Assembly: GCA_019359615.1 (NCBI GenBank)
Contig: JAHHHA010000026.1
Span: 22,830 to 86,829, forward strand
Direction of reading: 5' to 3'
Length of the DNA stretch: 64,000 nucleotides
Origin: Cyanosarcina radialis HA8281-LM2
Lineage (GTDB): Bacteria; Cyanobacteriota; Cyanobacteriia; Cyanobacteriales; CCAP-1448
Shown: piece by piece, positions 1 to 8,688 of the stretch
Layout: each line of letters opens with the position of its first letter
Position numbering within the stretch: position 1 is the first letter of the stretch
Notes under the pieces: generated by a model
Database searches by the model: none
What the model was told of the DNA's origin: nothing
Seen by the model: the letters and a program-made list of their open reading frames with translations, nothing else
Program-made: the position numbers and the translations under genes

Positions 1-2
1 CT

Positions 3-1424
3 TATTACAAACTCATCCACAACTGTGCCGAAGATCCTCACGTCGAGCGCAAAGCGGCTGCCGCCGCCCTGGCCCGCTTCCTGCGCCTCCACCCCCACAA
101 CATCGCCCAAAAGACCGAAATCGCGATCGAACATTTTCACGCCGTCACCCGTCACAAAATTGGCGGCAGAGCCAAAGCCATGGTGGTCGCCGGATCTCGC
201 CTCGAAGCAGTGCGCTACAAGCAAAGTTTCGATCGCTACATCCAAGAAAAAGGCTACCCGATTAAATCCCTGGTGGCCTTTTCGGGCATAGTTGAAGATG
301 ACAAAATTGCGGGTCAGGTTTACACCGAAGAAATTATGAACGGCATCCGGGAAAGCGAACTGCCCGATCGATTCGCCACTAACGATTACCAAGTCTTACT
401 CGTGGCTGAGAAATACCAAACTGGTTTCGACCAACCTTTACTTCACAGTATGTATATCGATCGCCGTCTTGCAGGTATCCAAGCCGTCCAAACTCTCTCT
501 CGCCTCAACCGCATCCATCCCCTTAAAGAAGACACCTTCGTTCTCGATTTCGTCAACGATCGCGAAGAAATCCGCGCCGCGTTCGGGCAGTTCTACGAAG
601 GGGCAGAAATGGGGGAGGAAGCCACGCCAGAGCAGCTTTACCAATTAATCGCCGAGCTAGATCGAGCCGGAATTTACCTGAACGAAGAGGTCGATCGCTT
701 CTGTAGCATCTATTTCAAACCCAAAAAACGCCAAAATCAGTCCGACCATCAGGCGATGAATGCGGCGCTAGATCCTGCTGTCGATCGCTTTATTCACTGG
801 CAAACCGATAACCCCGATGCTGCGACTATCTGGCGCGATCGACTTACTGCCTTCCGCCATCTCTACACCTTTCTCAGCCAAGTCATTCCCTACCAAGACT
901 CCGACCTCGAAAAACGCTACGTCTTCCTTCGCTACCTATCTACCAAACTTCCTCGACGCGATCGCCAACTGCAATACGACTTCGATGGCGAGATTCAACT
1001 TGAATACTATCGCCTGCAAAAAATTAGCGAAGGCTCGATCGACCTCAAACCAGGTTACAGCCATCCTCTAGACGGCCCCAAAGCAGTCGGTAGCGGTCGG
1101 GTTAAAGAAAGCAGCGTTCTACTCTCTCAACTCGTAGACATCATCAACGATCGCTGCGGTACTGACTTCAACCACGCAGACCAACTCTTCTTCGACCAGT
1201 TAGTTGAAACTGCGGTCAATTCCGACGAACTACAACAAGCCGCCAAAGCTAACTCCAAAGATAACTTCGATCTCTTATTCAAGCAAGTTCTCCAACTTTT
1301 GTTGGTCGAGAGAGTCGATCGAAATGAAGCCATTTTTGCCCAGTATATGAACGATCGCGCCTTCCAAAACGTGGTCGCTGACTGGTTGAGCGCAGAAGTC
1401 TATCAACGGCTGAGCAAACTATAG
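3..1424 (+). CDS. hsdR: Type I restriction endonuclease HsdR, C-terminal part (cut by window edge)
   Basis: The frame is open from the left edge to TAG at 1422-1424, giving about the last 473 residues of a protein of roughly 1000. Visible stretches such as AMVVAGSRLEAVRYKQ, VAEKYQTGFDQPLLHSMY and AVQTLSRLNRIHP match the second RecA-like lobe of the HsdR translocase. The remaining ~300 residues would be the C-terminal helical domain that docks on the methylase core. The nuclease domain and Walker A motif lie outside the window. HsdR drives ATP-dependent DNA translocation and cleavage in a type I restriction-modification complex. No hsdM or hsdS follows on the right, so partners, if present, are to the left. 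An internal ATG at 180 is not the start, because the homology continues upstream of it. Confidence 0.9.
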   Translation, partial: YYKLIHNCAEDPHVERKAAAAALARFLRLHPHNIAQKTEIAIEHFHAVTRHKIGGRAKAMVVAGSRLEAVRYKQSFDRYIQEKGYPIKSLVAFSGIVEDDKIAGQVYTEEIMNGIRESELPDRFATNDYQVLLVAEKYQTGFDQPLLHSMYIDRRLAGIQAVQTLSRLNRIHPLKEDTFVLDFVNDREEIRAAFGQFYEGAEMGEEATPEQLYQLIAELDRAGIYLNEEVDRFCSIYFKPKKRQNQSDHQAMNAALDPAVDRFIHWQTDNPDAATIWRDRLTAFRHLYTFLSQVIPYQDSDLEKRYVFLRYLSTKLPRRDRQLQYDFDGEIQLEYYRLQKISEGSIDLKPGYSHPLDGPKAVGSGRVKESSVLLSQLVDIINDRCGTDFNHADQLFFDQLVETAVNSDELQQAAKANSKDNFDLLFKQVLQLLLVERVDRNEAIFAQYMNDRAFQNVVADWLSAEVYQRLSKL

Positions 1425-1488
1425 CGAACCTAGATCGGTTGTAATATTTCCGGCTCCTCTCTCCCATAAAAAGAAACTTCGATTTCAG

Positions 1489-2157
1489 ATGATTGAGAAT
1501 AAAATTAGGGTGTTAGTCGTAGACGATCGCTCGATCGTGCGTCAAGGGTTGACAAGTTTGCTGGATGCCAAACCCGATTTAGAAGTTGTAGGAGAAGCAG
1601 AAAACGGGCAACAAGCGATCGCGCTGGTAGAAGCCCTTCAGCCGGACGTGGTATTGATGGACGTGCGGATGCCCGTGATGGATGGAGTGGCTGCCACCCG
1701 ACAAATTTCTCAACAATTTAGTCAAACTAAGGTCTTAGTTCTCAGCACTTTCGATGACGATGAATACGTGTCTCAAGCGATGCGAGTTGGGGCGCGAGGC
1801 TATCTGCTCAAAGACATCCATTCTGACGATCTCGCTGCCGCCATTCGCGCCGTGCATAAAGGCTACACCCAACTAGGTCCTGGATTGCTCGAAAAAGCGA
1901 TTGCCCCTAATTCACCTCCGATTCCTACTGAACCGACTCACTTACCGCCGGAATTAGCTGGGTTGACACCGAGAGAACGCGAGGTTCTGAGTTTAATCGT
2001 TGCTGGGGAGAGCAATCGCGAGATCGCTCAATCGCTCTATATTTCAGAGCGAACGGTCAAAAATCACATCACTCATATTCTCAGCCAGTTGAACGTGCGC
2101 GATCGCACTCAAGCTGCAATGTTCGCTAGTCCATTTCTATCTCTGCTATCAGATTGA
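1489..2157 (+). CDS. NarL/LuxR-type response regulator
   Basis: A 222-residue two-domain DNA-binding response regulator. The receiver domain (about residues 6-122) has the acidic pocket D12/D13, phospho-acceptor D58 in VVLMDVRMP and the conserved lysine K108 in YLLKD. The LuxR-type helix-turn-helix follows at about 155-215 (LTPREREVLSLIVAGESNREIA then SERTVKNHI). Proteins of this build are phosphorylated by a sensor kinase, dimerise and bind promoters. No kinase gene is adjacent, so the partner and targets cannot be inferred. It starts 64 bases after hsdR, but nothing links the two functionally. The convergent neighbour is the M20 hydrolase. Confidence 0.93.
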   Translation: MIENKIRVLVVDDRSIVRQGLTSLLDAKPDLEVVGEAENGQQAIALVEALQPDVVLMDVRMPVMDGVAATRQISQQFSQTKVLVLSTFDDDEYVSQAMRVGARGYLLKDIHSDDLAAAIRAVHKGYTQLGPGLLEKAIAPNSPPIPTEPTHLPPELAGLTPREREVLSLIVAGESNREIAQSLYISERTVKNHITHILSQLNVRDRTQAAMFASPFLSLLSD

Positions 2158-2169
2158 CTATCAAGGGAC

Positions 2170-2285
2170 AATAGACCTTTTGCACAAATCAAAACTTCGG
2201 ATCTAAAAGGCTTTTTTGTCCACAGATGAACACAGATAAACACAGATGATTTTGATGAGTTATCGAGTTATATCAAAGGTCTATT
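2170..2285. repeat. Short inverted-repeat element between convergent genes
   Basis: AATAGACCTTT at 2170-2180 is repeated in perfect inverted form as AAAGGTCTATT at 2275-2285. The interior holds three copies of CACAGAT (2221-2249). At about 116 bases with no coding capacity it resembles a small MITE, but no flanking target duplication is obvious. Confidence 0.4.
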
Positions 2286-3495
2286 AATGACAAAACTTTT
2301 CGACGCAACGAGCAAATATTTCTACTCCCATCGAAAGAGCGGTTTCGTCAAAATCAAATCGGGGATGATGATGGGGATAAGCTAAGTTTTTGCTGGGATT
2401 AGCCGAGCCTAAAAAGAAATAGCAACCTGGAACCGCCTCTAAGAAGAAAGACATATCCTCGCCGCCCATAGTTTGACATTCTGGCACTACACCTACAGGA
2501 GTTTCTATTACATCTGAAGCTACAGAACGGACGAGTTCGGCTATTTGAGGATCGTTAATTACTGGGGGATAAAGATGCCAGTAATTTAACTCGTAACTCG
2601 CCCCGTGACTCTGGCAAATTCCAGCTACGATCTGCTCGATTCGGCGGGCAAAATATCCAGCTAAATTTGGATTGAAATACCTGACCGTGCCGCTGAGTTT
2701 GGCAGTATCGGCAATAACATTGAGCGCAGTGCCAGCATGAAATTCGCCCACGCTGACAACTGCTGATTCTAGCGGATCGACGTTGCGAGCGACGATCGCT
2801 TGCAAGGCATTGACGATTTGGCTGCCCACGACGATCGAATCGATAGTTTGATGGGGCATAGCACCGTGTCCGCCTTGACCGAAAATCGTGCAGCGAAATG
2901 ACTCTACTGCTGCCATTAAAGCGCCGCTGCGAACGCCGACAGTACCGAGGGGTAAATTATTCCACAGATGCAGTCCGATAATGGCCTCGACATCGGGATT
3001 GGTTAATACTCCAGCTTCTACCATCGGCTTAGCCCCACCCGGTCCTTCTTCGGCTGGCTGGAAGACGATTTTCACCGTTCCCGCGAAGTTTTGCCGATGC
3101 TGGGAAAGATAGTAAGCCGTCCCCAGAGCGATCGCAACGTGGCCGTCGTGCCCGCAAGCGTGCATCTGGCCGTCGTGGAGCGATCGATATGGCACGTCAT
3201 TTTCTTCTTGAATTGGTAGGGCATCCATATCGGCCCGAATGGCCAAGACTCGTCCGGGTTGACGGCCGGAAATTGTAGCCACTATTCCGGTTTGGGCGAT
3301 TCCAGTTTGATGCTCGATTCCCCATTCGGTCAGTTTTTGAGAGACGAATTCAGCCGTCAGTAGTTCGCGAAAACCGAGTTCGGGGCGTTGGTGCAATTGC
3401 CGCCGCCATGCCACTAATTGCGGCTGTAACTCTTGGATTGGCGATCGAATGCGAGATACATCAACTGGCAGCGGACTTAAAGAAGTAGAAACCAT
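2284..3495 (-). CDS. M20 family metallo-amidohydrolase
   Basis: A 403-residue enzyme of the M20D family (hippurate hydrolase / IAA-amino-acid hydrolase / N-acyl-amino-acid amidohydrolase). It should hydrolyse an amide bond of an N-acylated amino acid in the cytoplasm. Family signatures are visible: IRADMDALPIQEE at about 87-99, the metal-binding HACGHDGH at 112-119, FQPAEEGPGG near 145-154 with the catalytic glutamates, GLHLWN near 175, and TMGGEDMSFF towards the C-terminus. Length is normal for the family. The natural substrate cannot be read from sequence. It lies upstream of nothing obviously related, and the small DUF6887-like gene is 37 bases upstream on the same strand. Confidence 0.93.
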   Translation of the reverse strand: MVSTSLSPLPVDVSRIRSPIQELQPQLVAWRRQLHQRPELGFRELLTAEFVSQKLTEWGIEHQTGIAQTGIVATISGRQPGRVLAIRADMDALPIQEENDVPYRSLHDGQMHACGHDGHVAIALGTAYYLSQHRQNFAGTVKIVFQPAEEGPGGAKPMVEAGVLTNPDVEAIIGLHLWNNLPLGTVGVRSGALMAAVESFRCTIFGQGGHGAMPHQTIDSIVVGSQIVNALQAIVARNVDPLESAVVSVGEFHAGTALNVIADTAKLSGTVRYFNPNLAGYFARRIEQIVAGICQSHGASYELNYWHLYPPVINDPQIAELVRSVASDVIETPVGVVPECQTMGGEDMSFFLEAVPGCYFFLGSANPSKNLAYPHHHPRFDFDETALSMGVEIFARCVEKFCH

Positions 3496-3532
3496 TTGCA
3501 GTTCTCATTTACTGGATAGCGATCGCTTTAAA

Positions 3533-3760
3533 TTAATTGCTATGACTTTGCTCGATTCGTTGCTGAATTAATTGCTGTACCTTGGCTAAATCTTCTGGTG
3601 TTTGAGGATAGGGATGCCATCCTCGATCTTCAGGGTTAGCTTTAAAGCGATCGACAAATTTCTCGAAAGCTTCTTTTTCGTTCGGATGACTAACTATATA
3701 AGCTCTTAATTCAGCTTTGCTCATTTGCTCAAAATCTGGTTTCATGGCAGAAATATCCAT
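3533..3760 (-). CDS. Small conserved protein, DUF6887-like
   Basis: A 75-residue protein starting MDISAMKPDFEQMSKAEL and containing LRAYIVSHPNEKEAFEKFVDR. It resembles a family of small cyanobacterial proteins, named DUF6887 from memory, that usually travels with a DUF6888-type partner. That partner is found here, overlapping its start by 19 bases. The ATG at 3760 is preceded by GAGGAGGTAC on the coding strand, a good ribosome-binding site. No catalytic motif is seen; the protein is charged and probably helical. The overlapping small-gene pair recalls a toxin-antitoxin arrangement, but that is only an architectural analogy. Confidence 0.7.
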   Translation of the reverse strand: MDISAMKPDFEQMSKAELRAYIVSHPNEKEAFEKFVDRFKANPEDRGWHPYPQTPEDLAKVQQLIQQRIEQSHSN

Positions 3761-3897
3761 GTACCTCCTCGATCGATTTCAATTTCTAGTTCATCCCCCG
3801 CTAGGATGTAAATATTACCAGTGCGTTCGTCAAGACGTAATAAAACTATTGGTCGGTAAAAATTTGTCAATGACTGACACAGGATGATACAAATCAT
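3742..3897 (-). CDS. Small conserved protein, DUF6888-like, no canonical start at the expected N-terminus
   Basis: Reading the minus strand gives CIILCQSLTNFYRPIVLL then RLDERTGNIYILAGDELEIE and ends at TGA 3742-3744, inside the DUF6887-like gene. This matches the compact cyanobacterial DUF6888-type family (name from memory). The homology-like sequence continues upstream of the ATG at 3897 as ILPTVEQG, where ATC occupies the place expected for the initiator Met. The coordinates given use the first real ATG (51 residues). Either translation starts at this internal ATG, at a non-canonical ATC, or the gene is damaged. Overlap with the next gene suggests coupled translation. Confidence 0.55.
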   Translation of the reverse strand: MICIILCQSLTNFYRPIVLLRLDERTGNIYILAGDELEIEIDRGGTWIFLP

Positions 3898-3974
3898 CCC
3901 TTGTTCTACGGTAGGAAGGATAGCTGTACCTCGAAAACTTATTATTTATTTTACTATGACAGCACTTGGCACTG

Positions 3975-4092
3975 CGATATCGAATCCGGTCGATCGGCCG
4001 TAATTAAACCGTTGATGATTCCCGAACCCTGAGAGCCATTTGGACTTTTAATTCGCACGGTGATGACTTTGGCGATCGCCACTCGGTTAGTA
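3975..4092 (-). pseudogene. Relic of a trypsin-like (HtrA-type) protease N-terminus
   Basis: The minus strand encodes VAIAKVITVRIKSPNGSQGSG followed by IINGLITADRP. The AK.ITVRI...GSGII pattern is typical of the first strands of the secreted trypsin-like peptidases common in cyanobacteria. The frame then diverges without the catalytic histidine region, and there is no start codon context. It is best read as a gene remnant. Confidence 0.4.
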
Positions 4093-4097
4093 AGACA

Positions 4098-4133
4098 AAA
4101 TCCGGTTTTTCAAACCATGAATCCAGCCCTCAC
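4098..4133. repeat. Dispersed repeat, AAATCCGGTTTT family
   Basis: AAATCCGGTTTT followed by TGAATCCAGCCCTCAC recurs at 37100-37134 with few differences. AAATCCGGTT alone also forms the ends of the inverted repeat at 53787-53895. It is non-coding and lies just downstream of bioD. Confidence 0.5.
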
Positions 4134-4163
4134 ATCAAATCCCAAGATCTGAGTAACAGATCG

Positions 4164-4850
4164 CTACCAAGAAAGGGGTAGGAGTTGCTCTATCTCCAAA
4201 TTTGATGCCACTTGGGCTAATTTGGTAAGGTCTGTTGGCTCTGTAAGATAAGGAATAACACCTAGTACGGGGATATTCGTTAAAGATTGAATGAGATCGA
4301 TCGATGATAAGTCAGAAATTTCTGCCTCCGATCGCGGTTGCGTGCAGTTGAGAACGATCCCCTTGAGGTTAACGCCAGCATGACGCGCCAAAGCAACGTT
4401 GGCCACAGCTTGAGCGATCGCCCCCAACTTTACTGGCACTACTAACACCGTTGGTAAGCCCCAATCTCTGGCCAGATCTGCCACCGTAATTTCCCAGGTG
4501 ACGGGAGTTCCCAGCCCTCCTAAAGCTTCTACTAGTACCCAATCGCTTTGGCGGCGTAAAGTATCAAACGCCTGCCAAGCTAATTTCAAATCTACTTGTC
4601 GCCCTTCTTTATCGGCAGCAATTGGCGGAGCCAGCGGTGCTTGGAAATATAAGGGGGTAATCTCTTCTAAAGAGCGATCGAGATCGAACAGTCGAGCGTA
4701 CAGTTCGCGATCGCCTGCTCCCGATTGAATTGGTTTCATCATTCCCAAACGGCGATCTCGAAGATAGGCTTGCCAATAAGCCGCCAAAGCAGTTGTCAAA
4801 ACGGTTTTGCCGACTTCCGTATCGCTGCCAGTAATTAGTAAACCGTTGAT
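4164..4850 (-). CDS. bioD: Dethiobiotin synthetase BioD, start codon non-canonical
   Basis: BioD catalyses ATP-dependent ureido-ring closure of 7,8-diaminononanoate, the penultimate step of biotin synthesis. The P-loop LLITGSDTEVGKTVLTTAL lies at the extreme N-terminus, followed by MKPIQSGAG (substrate-binding lysine) and LVEALGGLGTPV. About 228 residues is normal length. The longest ORF with a standard start begins at TTG 4799, which would delete the P-loop, so the true start must be upstream. In that frame there is no ATG, GTG or TTG back to the stop at 4893-4895. ATC at 4850 sits where the Met is expected (xNGLLITG), and ATA at 4880 follows AAGGAG by six bases. A TTCAG tandem repeat fills this leader. 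The gene follows the sugar transferase by about 45 bases on the same strand. Confidence 0.82.
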   Translation of the reverse strand: MNGLLITGSDTEVGKTVLTTALAAYWQAYLRDRRLGMMKPIQSGAGDRELYARLFDLDRSLEEITPLYFQAPLAPPIAADKEGRQVDLKLAWQAFDTLRRQSDWVLVEALGGLGTPVTWEITVADLARDWGLPTVLVVPVKLGAIAQAVANVALARHAGVNLKGIVLNCTQPRSEAEISDLSSIDLIQSLTNIPVLGVIPYLTEPTDLTKLAQVASNLEIEQLLPLSW

Positions 4851-4860
4851 GTTTGATTCT

Positions 4861-4890
4861 GAACTTCTGAACTTCTGTATTCTGAACTCC
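4861..4890. repeat. TTCAGAAG tandem repeat in the bioD leader
   Basis: Degenerate octad repeats (coding strand GAGTTCAG, AATACAG, AAGTTCAG, AAGTTCAG) fill the short gap between the sugar transferase stop and bioD. They belong to the same family as repeats at 12774-12813 and 33931-33986. They may have displaced the original start region of bioD. Confidence 0.7.
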
Positions 4891-4896
4891 TTTTAA

Positions 4897-6321
4897 TTAG
4901 TAAGCATTTGTTCCTTGGAACCAGACTAAGAAAGTCCGCAAGATAATTTCAAAATCCAAGGATAAAGACCATCTCTTCATGTAATCGAGATCGTATTCTA
5001 TCCGTTTTTTCATTTTATCGATCGTATCTGTCTCGCCCCTAAATCCATGAACTTGGGCCCAGCCAGTAATTCCAGGCTTTACCTTATGACGCAGCATATA
5101 ACCGCTAATTAGCCGCCGATAGTGTTCGTTGTGCGCTACCGCATGAGGTCGAGGACCGACAATACTCATCCGCCCTTGGAGAACGTTAATAAATTGCGGT
5201 AACTCATCTAAAGAAGTTCGGCGCAGTAACGCCCCCACTCTGGTAACTCTAGGATCGTTTTTCTGGGCTTGGGTTACTGTATCGTCATTTTCAGCTACCG
5301 TCATCGAGCGGAATTTATATACCAAGATTTCTTGACCGTTAAATCCATAACGTCGCTGCTTGAATAGCACTGGCCCCGGAGAATCTAACTTAATCGCAAT
5401 TGAAATTGCGATCATAATTGGTGAGAGCATCGCCAAGGCCAAGCTGCCAACAATGATATCTACAGTCCGTTTCAAGAAGTATTGAATTTCCGAAAAAGGT
5501 ATTTCCCAAAGGGGAATTACAGGTACGCCGTTAATTTCGTAATATCTCGCCTGCATTAAATTCAGATCTGCCATCAAAATGTTGGGCACGAAGTAGACGC
5601 AAGCTGTAGTGTCTCGCAAAGACTCGATTAAAACTCGAATTTGGTATTCGTCATCGCTAGAACCCGTGAGATACACGATCTCAATATTGCGATCGCGAAC
5701 GTATTCCGGGAGTTCTTTGAGTTTGCCGAGTAATTTAGTTCCCTGCAACGGTCTGGGAGCAGAAGGAATCTTATCGTCAAAGAAGCCATGCAACTCAATT
5801 CCCAGTTCGGGAGTTTTTGATAGCTGCCTGCCCAAATATTGGCTGACTTTGCTGATACCAACAATGACAGCACTTCGGTTGTTGCGCCCCGCCAAGCGAA
5901 AATGCCGCAACATTTTCCAGATAGCTAAATGAATTGAAAATAAACTAATAGGAACTAACCCTACCCAGGATAACAAAATGGCACGGGAAAATTCTTCTGA
6001 AGTCTTAGTAATGTATCCTAAAAACAACAGAATGCCGACTACTAATGCCCAACCGAGAAATATTTTGGTTATAATTGCCTTGGGAGGATTAGCGCGATAA
6101 GAATGATATGCTCCTGTAGCGCCAAAAACTAAAAATATCAGCAGAAAGCTAACAATTGATAGCACCCGATAAGGAACTCTAAATGACTCTTCTTGCAATT
6201 CCAGCAGAGCCAACAACCAAAGCACAGCAATCGCCGGATCTAGCCACCGTTGTATAAGGCTGATTGCCGAAGCATTATCCTTTAGTAGGTTGTATGGCAT
6301 CTTTGATTTCTTAACCAGCAT
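4897..6321 (-). CDS. Undecaprenyl-phosphate sugar phosphotransferase (exopolysaccharide initiation)
   Basis: A 474-residue polyprenyl glycosylphosphotransferase of the WcaJ/CpsE type. It transfers a sugar-1-phosphate, probably glucose, from a UDP-sugar to undecaprenyl phosphate at the inner membrane and so primes exopolysaccharide synthesis. Four hydrophobic helices lie within about residues 28-140. A CoA-binding-like domain follows (AVIVGISKVSQYLGRQL near 160). The membrane-entry helix is near 283-305 and the catalytic domain runs to the end, with SPGPVLFKQRRYG, VYKFRSM, LRRTSLDELPQFINVL, MSIVGPRPHA and VKPGITGWAQVHG. Length fits the family. No Wzx/Wzy genes adjoin it, though a glycosyltransferase lies at 12871-14016. 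Confidence 0.93.
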   Translation of the reverse strand: MLVKKSKMPYNLLKDNASAISLIQRWLDPAIAVLWLLALLELQEESFRVPYRVLSIVSFLLIFLVFGATGAYHSYRANPPKAIITKIFLGWALVVGILLFLGYITKTSEEFSRAILLSWVGLVPISLFSIHLAIWKMLRHFRLAGRNNRSAVIVGISKVSQYLGRQLSKTPELGIELHGFFDDKIPSAPRPLQGTKLLGKLKELPEYVRDRNIEIVYLTGSSDDEYQIRVLIESLRDTTACVYFVPNILMADLNLMQARYYEINGVPVIPLWEIPFSEIQYFLKRTVDIIVGSLALAMLSPIMIAISIAIKLDSPGPVLFKQRRYGFNGQEILVYKFRSMTVAENDDTVTQAQKNDPRVTRVGALLRRTSLDELPQFINVLQGRMSIVGPRPHAVAHNEHYRRLISGYMLRHKVKPGITGWAQVHGFRGETDTIDKMKKRIEYDLDYMKRWSLSLDFEIILRTFLVWFQGTNAY

Positions 6322-7001
6322 AAGCAGTTAAATATTGAGTTGTAAAGTTTTATTGGCGATCGATCGCTTCTTGGAAGCTGACACTACGCAGTAACGCCAT
6401 AACGCATCCGCTGTTCTTACTCCCTTTTCTACCTCTCTTCCCCCATTTCTTTACCTCCCAAACTTGAGAGCGAGGTTTGCCTGCTAGGGCTAGGTAAGAA
6501 AAAAGAGCTTTTTCTTCAGCGAATTTGGTATCGCTTAGCTCCGAGAGCTATAGAGTTGTTCAAAAACGAGTAACCTCTGATACATAAACTGCCTCCGCCA
6601 TAAGTAACTATTTCCCTATATTGAATTTGCCCAGTTTAAAGTTGAAAATTACTAGCATTATAAATAAACTTTTATATAGATAATATAAGATTAATGTAAC
6701 AAAAGATCTAAAATGCTAAAAATATACCTCTTTTATGACTTTAAAGAGTCAGTAAAGGTTCCCGTAAATAATAAAAAGATAATAATAGAGCGCTCGACTC
6801 TCGGAAATATTATCGCCGATCGAGCCTAATAAGCGCGTGTTTTGCCGCGATCGAACTAAGATCGACAGTTAGCGTTTTGAACCAGACGGTGTTATCCAAT
6901 AACAAAAGAGGCAGGGATATCTTCTTCTCTGCCTCAGAAATCATATCTGGCTATGCCCTGACTTCGACCCAAGACCCAATAGTTAATGAAAGCTTAACTA
7001 C
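6322..7001. other. Long intergenic region upstream of the sugar transferase
   Basis: About 680 bases without a convincing gene. The part next to 6321 presumably carries the promoter of the sugar transferase. The part around 6600-6800 is strongly A+T-rich. The end near 6901-6935 holds the terminator of the downstream minus-strand GTPase gene. No RNA gene or mobile-element end was recognised. Confidence 0.5.
6901..6935 (-). terminator. Intrinsic terminator of the DUF697-like GTPase gene
   Basis: On the minus strand GAGGCAG (6935-6929) pairs with CTGCCTC (6914-6908), with a 14-base loop, followed by TTTTGTT. It lies about 65 bases beyond the stop codon of the GTPase gene. Confidence 0.75.
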
Positions 7002-8501
7002 TTAACTAGCTGTTTGCTCGATCGCGGCTTGGGGTTGAAGCGATGCTGGCAAAATTCGCGCTGCTGCTTGCTGGGCAAAAGATTGCAACAGAGCCAACCG
7101 TTGATTTTGTTGAAAAACTTTTTGCAGCGTTTCGCCCAACTTGTCAAAATTCAACAAATGAGACTCGGCGTTAGGTTCCTGTGCTTGGAAGTATTCGATC
7201 GAGCTTAACCCTGCCAATCGCGTCAGATAAGCGGCACTGACTCCTTGCACCAGGCCTCCAGCCGCGAAGGTGACAGCATTACTTTTAAGGATGCTAGCGA
7301 TCGTCGAGGTGGAAAGCTCGACTAAACCTAACTTCAGCATCAGTTTTCCTAGCGTTTCAGCCATCGTTTGGGCTTGAGAGAAAGAAAACTTTTGCTGGTA
7401 AATCGCAGCCAAATCCATTACCAGTTGGGCGTTAATCGCCGCAGCGGCTAACAAGTCCAGGGCTGGAACTGGGTTAGCGCCTGCGGTGGCAGCAGCAATC
7501 CACTGATATTGCTCGACCACTGGTAGGGCGCGATCGCGTCTGACTCCATTTAAGATTTCTTTGGCTTCGGCTTTAAGGGCAACAGCCGATCGCCATGTAC
7601 TAGCCCAAACTAACTGCTGCCTTTCTTGAGTTAAGATATCACCCAATCGGGGCGCGAGATTTAACAGATCTGAATTCGGCTGCTCCATCCATTCTTTGAT
7701 AGTGCCATCAGCTTGATGCTGCCTTACTTTTACCTGCCCAGGTGCAGCCGCGATCGACACTACATCTTCTGGTTTCAGAATTCCAGCAGTGCGTTTCTGT
7801 AATTGTTGTCGCAGCAAGGCTCTTTCTTCTGGTAAATACTGGTCTTGTTTGTTAAAAACCAGCAGCATTCGTTGGTGTTCTGCTGCCGCTTGCTGCAAAA
7901 GTTGAAACTCAGACTCAGTTAGATCGCCAGCGATGAGGAATAATAGCAAGTCGCAGGGAAAGGGAGAGGGGGAGAGGGGGAGAGGGGGAGAGGGGGAAGA
8001 TTTTTTATCTTCCTTTGCTTCGTCTGTAGCAACAAATAATGCTGGCGTTTCTGTGAAGGTAATTTTCCTGTGCTGTTGAGGTAGCCAATTAGACTCTAAC
8101 TCTTTAATCAGAGCGGTTTTTCCCATGTTTTTCCCACCAGCTACTACCAGATGTAATTCCTGTCGTTCCAAATCGGCAGTTACTTTGGCAACTTGCTGGC
8201 GAAGGGAAGCGATCGCTTCGGCATCTGATGTTTCAGATTCGAGTTGGTCGATGGCCAAATTAGCTCGATCGATCTCTCCTTCCACGGTTTCGCGGGCCAA
8301 GGGGGCTGCTAAAGGGGATAAATCTATGGAGGCAACCTTGTGGGATTGGAACCACCAACAACCAGCACCGAGAGCGATCGCAGCTAATACGACATACTCA
8401 CCCATGTCCATCAGCGAATGCTGGAAACTTTCTAGCATCCACAGCCCAAACGACAGAATAATTCCACCAACTAAAATCGGACGACGCAATGCTAACGCCA
8501 T
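7002..8501 (-). CDS. Membrane-associated GTPase-like protein with DUF697-type C-terminus
   Basis: A 499-residue protein. Residues ~7-50 contain hydrophobic segments. A P-loop follows at about 120-130 (VVAGGKNMGKTALIKEL) and a guanine-specificity motif NKQD in LLVFNKQDQYL. The C-terminal half (ASTWRSAVALKAEAKEIL, then ANPVPALDLLAAAAINAQL) resembles the YcjF/DUF697 domain found with Era-like GTPases in cyanobacteria. It probably acts at a membrane; its function is unknown. Between the G2-like region and CDLLLFLIAGD there is a Ser/Pro-rich insert (SSPSPPLPLSPSPFP) encoded by the GGGGGAGA tandem repeat at 7961-7997, an in-frame repeat invasion. A terminator follows at 6901-6935. Confidence 0.8.
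   Translation of the reverse strand: MALALRRPILVGGIILSFGLWMLESFQHSLMDMGEYVVLAAIALGAGCWWFQSHKVASIDLSPLAAPLARETVEGEIDRANLAIDQLESETSDAEAIASLRQQVAKVTADLERQELHLVVAGGKNMGKTALIKELESNWLPQQHRKITFTETPALFVATDEAKEDKKSSPSPPLPLSPSPFPCDLLLFLIAGDLTESEFQLLQQAAAEHQRMLLVFNKQDQYLPEERALLRQQLQKRTAGILKPEDVVSIAAAPGQVKVRQHQADGTIKEWMEQPNSDLLNLAPRLGDILTQERQQLVWASTWRSAVALKAEAKEILNGVRRDRALPVVEQYQWIAAATAGANPVPALDLLAAAAINAQLVMDLAAIYQQKFSFSQAQTMAETLGKLMLKLGLVELSTSTIASILKSNAVTFAAGGLVQGVSAAYLTRLAGLSSIEYFQAQEPNAESHLLNFDKLGETLQKVFQQNQRLALLQSFAQQAAARILPASLQPQAAIEQTAS
7961..7997. repeat. GGGGGAGA tandem repeat inside the GTPase gene
   Basis: About four and a half copies of an octad (AGAGGGGG) lie within coding sequence. Three octads make 24 bases, so the array can expand in frame; it encodes a Pro/Ser/Leu-rich loop. 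Related C/T-rich octads occur at 8850-8880 and 16005-16042. Confidence 0.85.
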
Positions 8502-8560
8502 TTTTCCCTCATTCCTGCTTCACACATCACAGTTGGAATAGTTTCAAGACCAGCATAAAA

Positions 8561-8603
8561 CAAAATCCCTGCAAGTATCTTCTACTTCCAGGGATAGTTT
8601 TTT
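8561..8603 (-). terminator. Terminator of the initiator tRNA gene (possibly bidirectional)
   Basis: ATCCCTG...CAGGGAT (8565-8595) form a long stem whose inner part AAGTA/TACTT also pairs. On the minus strand it is followed by TTTTGTTTT. On the plus strand it is followed by AGTTTTTTT, so it could stop transcription from either side. It separates the tRNA from the GTPase gene. Confidence 0.8.
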
Positions 8604-8611
8604 TCTTTTAT

Positions 8612-8688
<77 letters not shown>

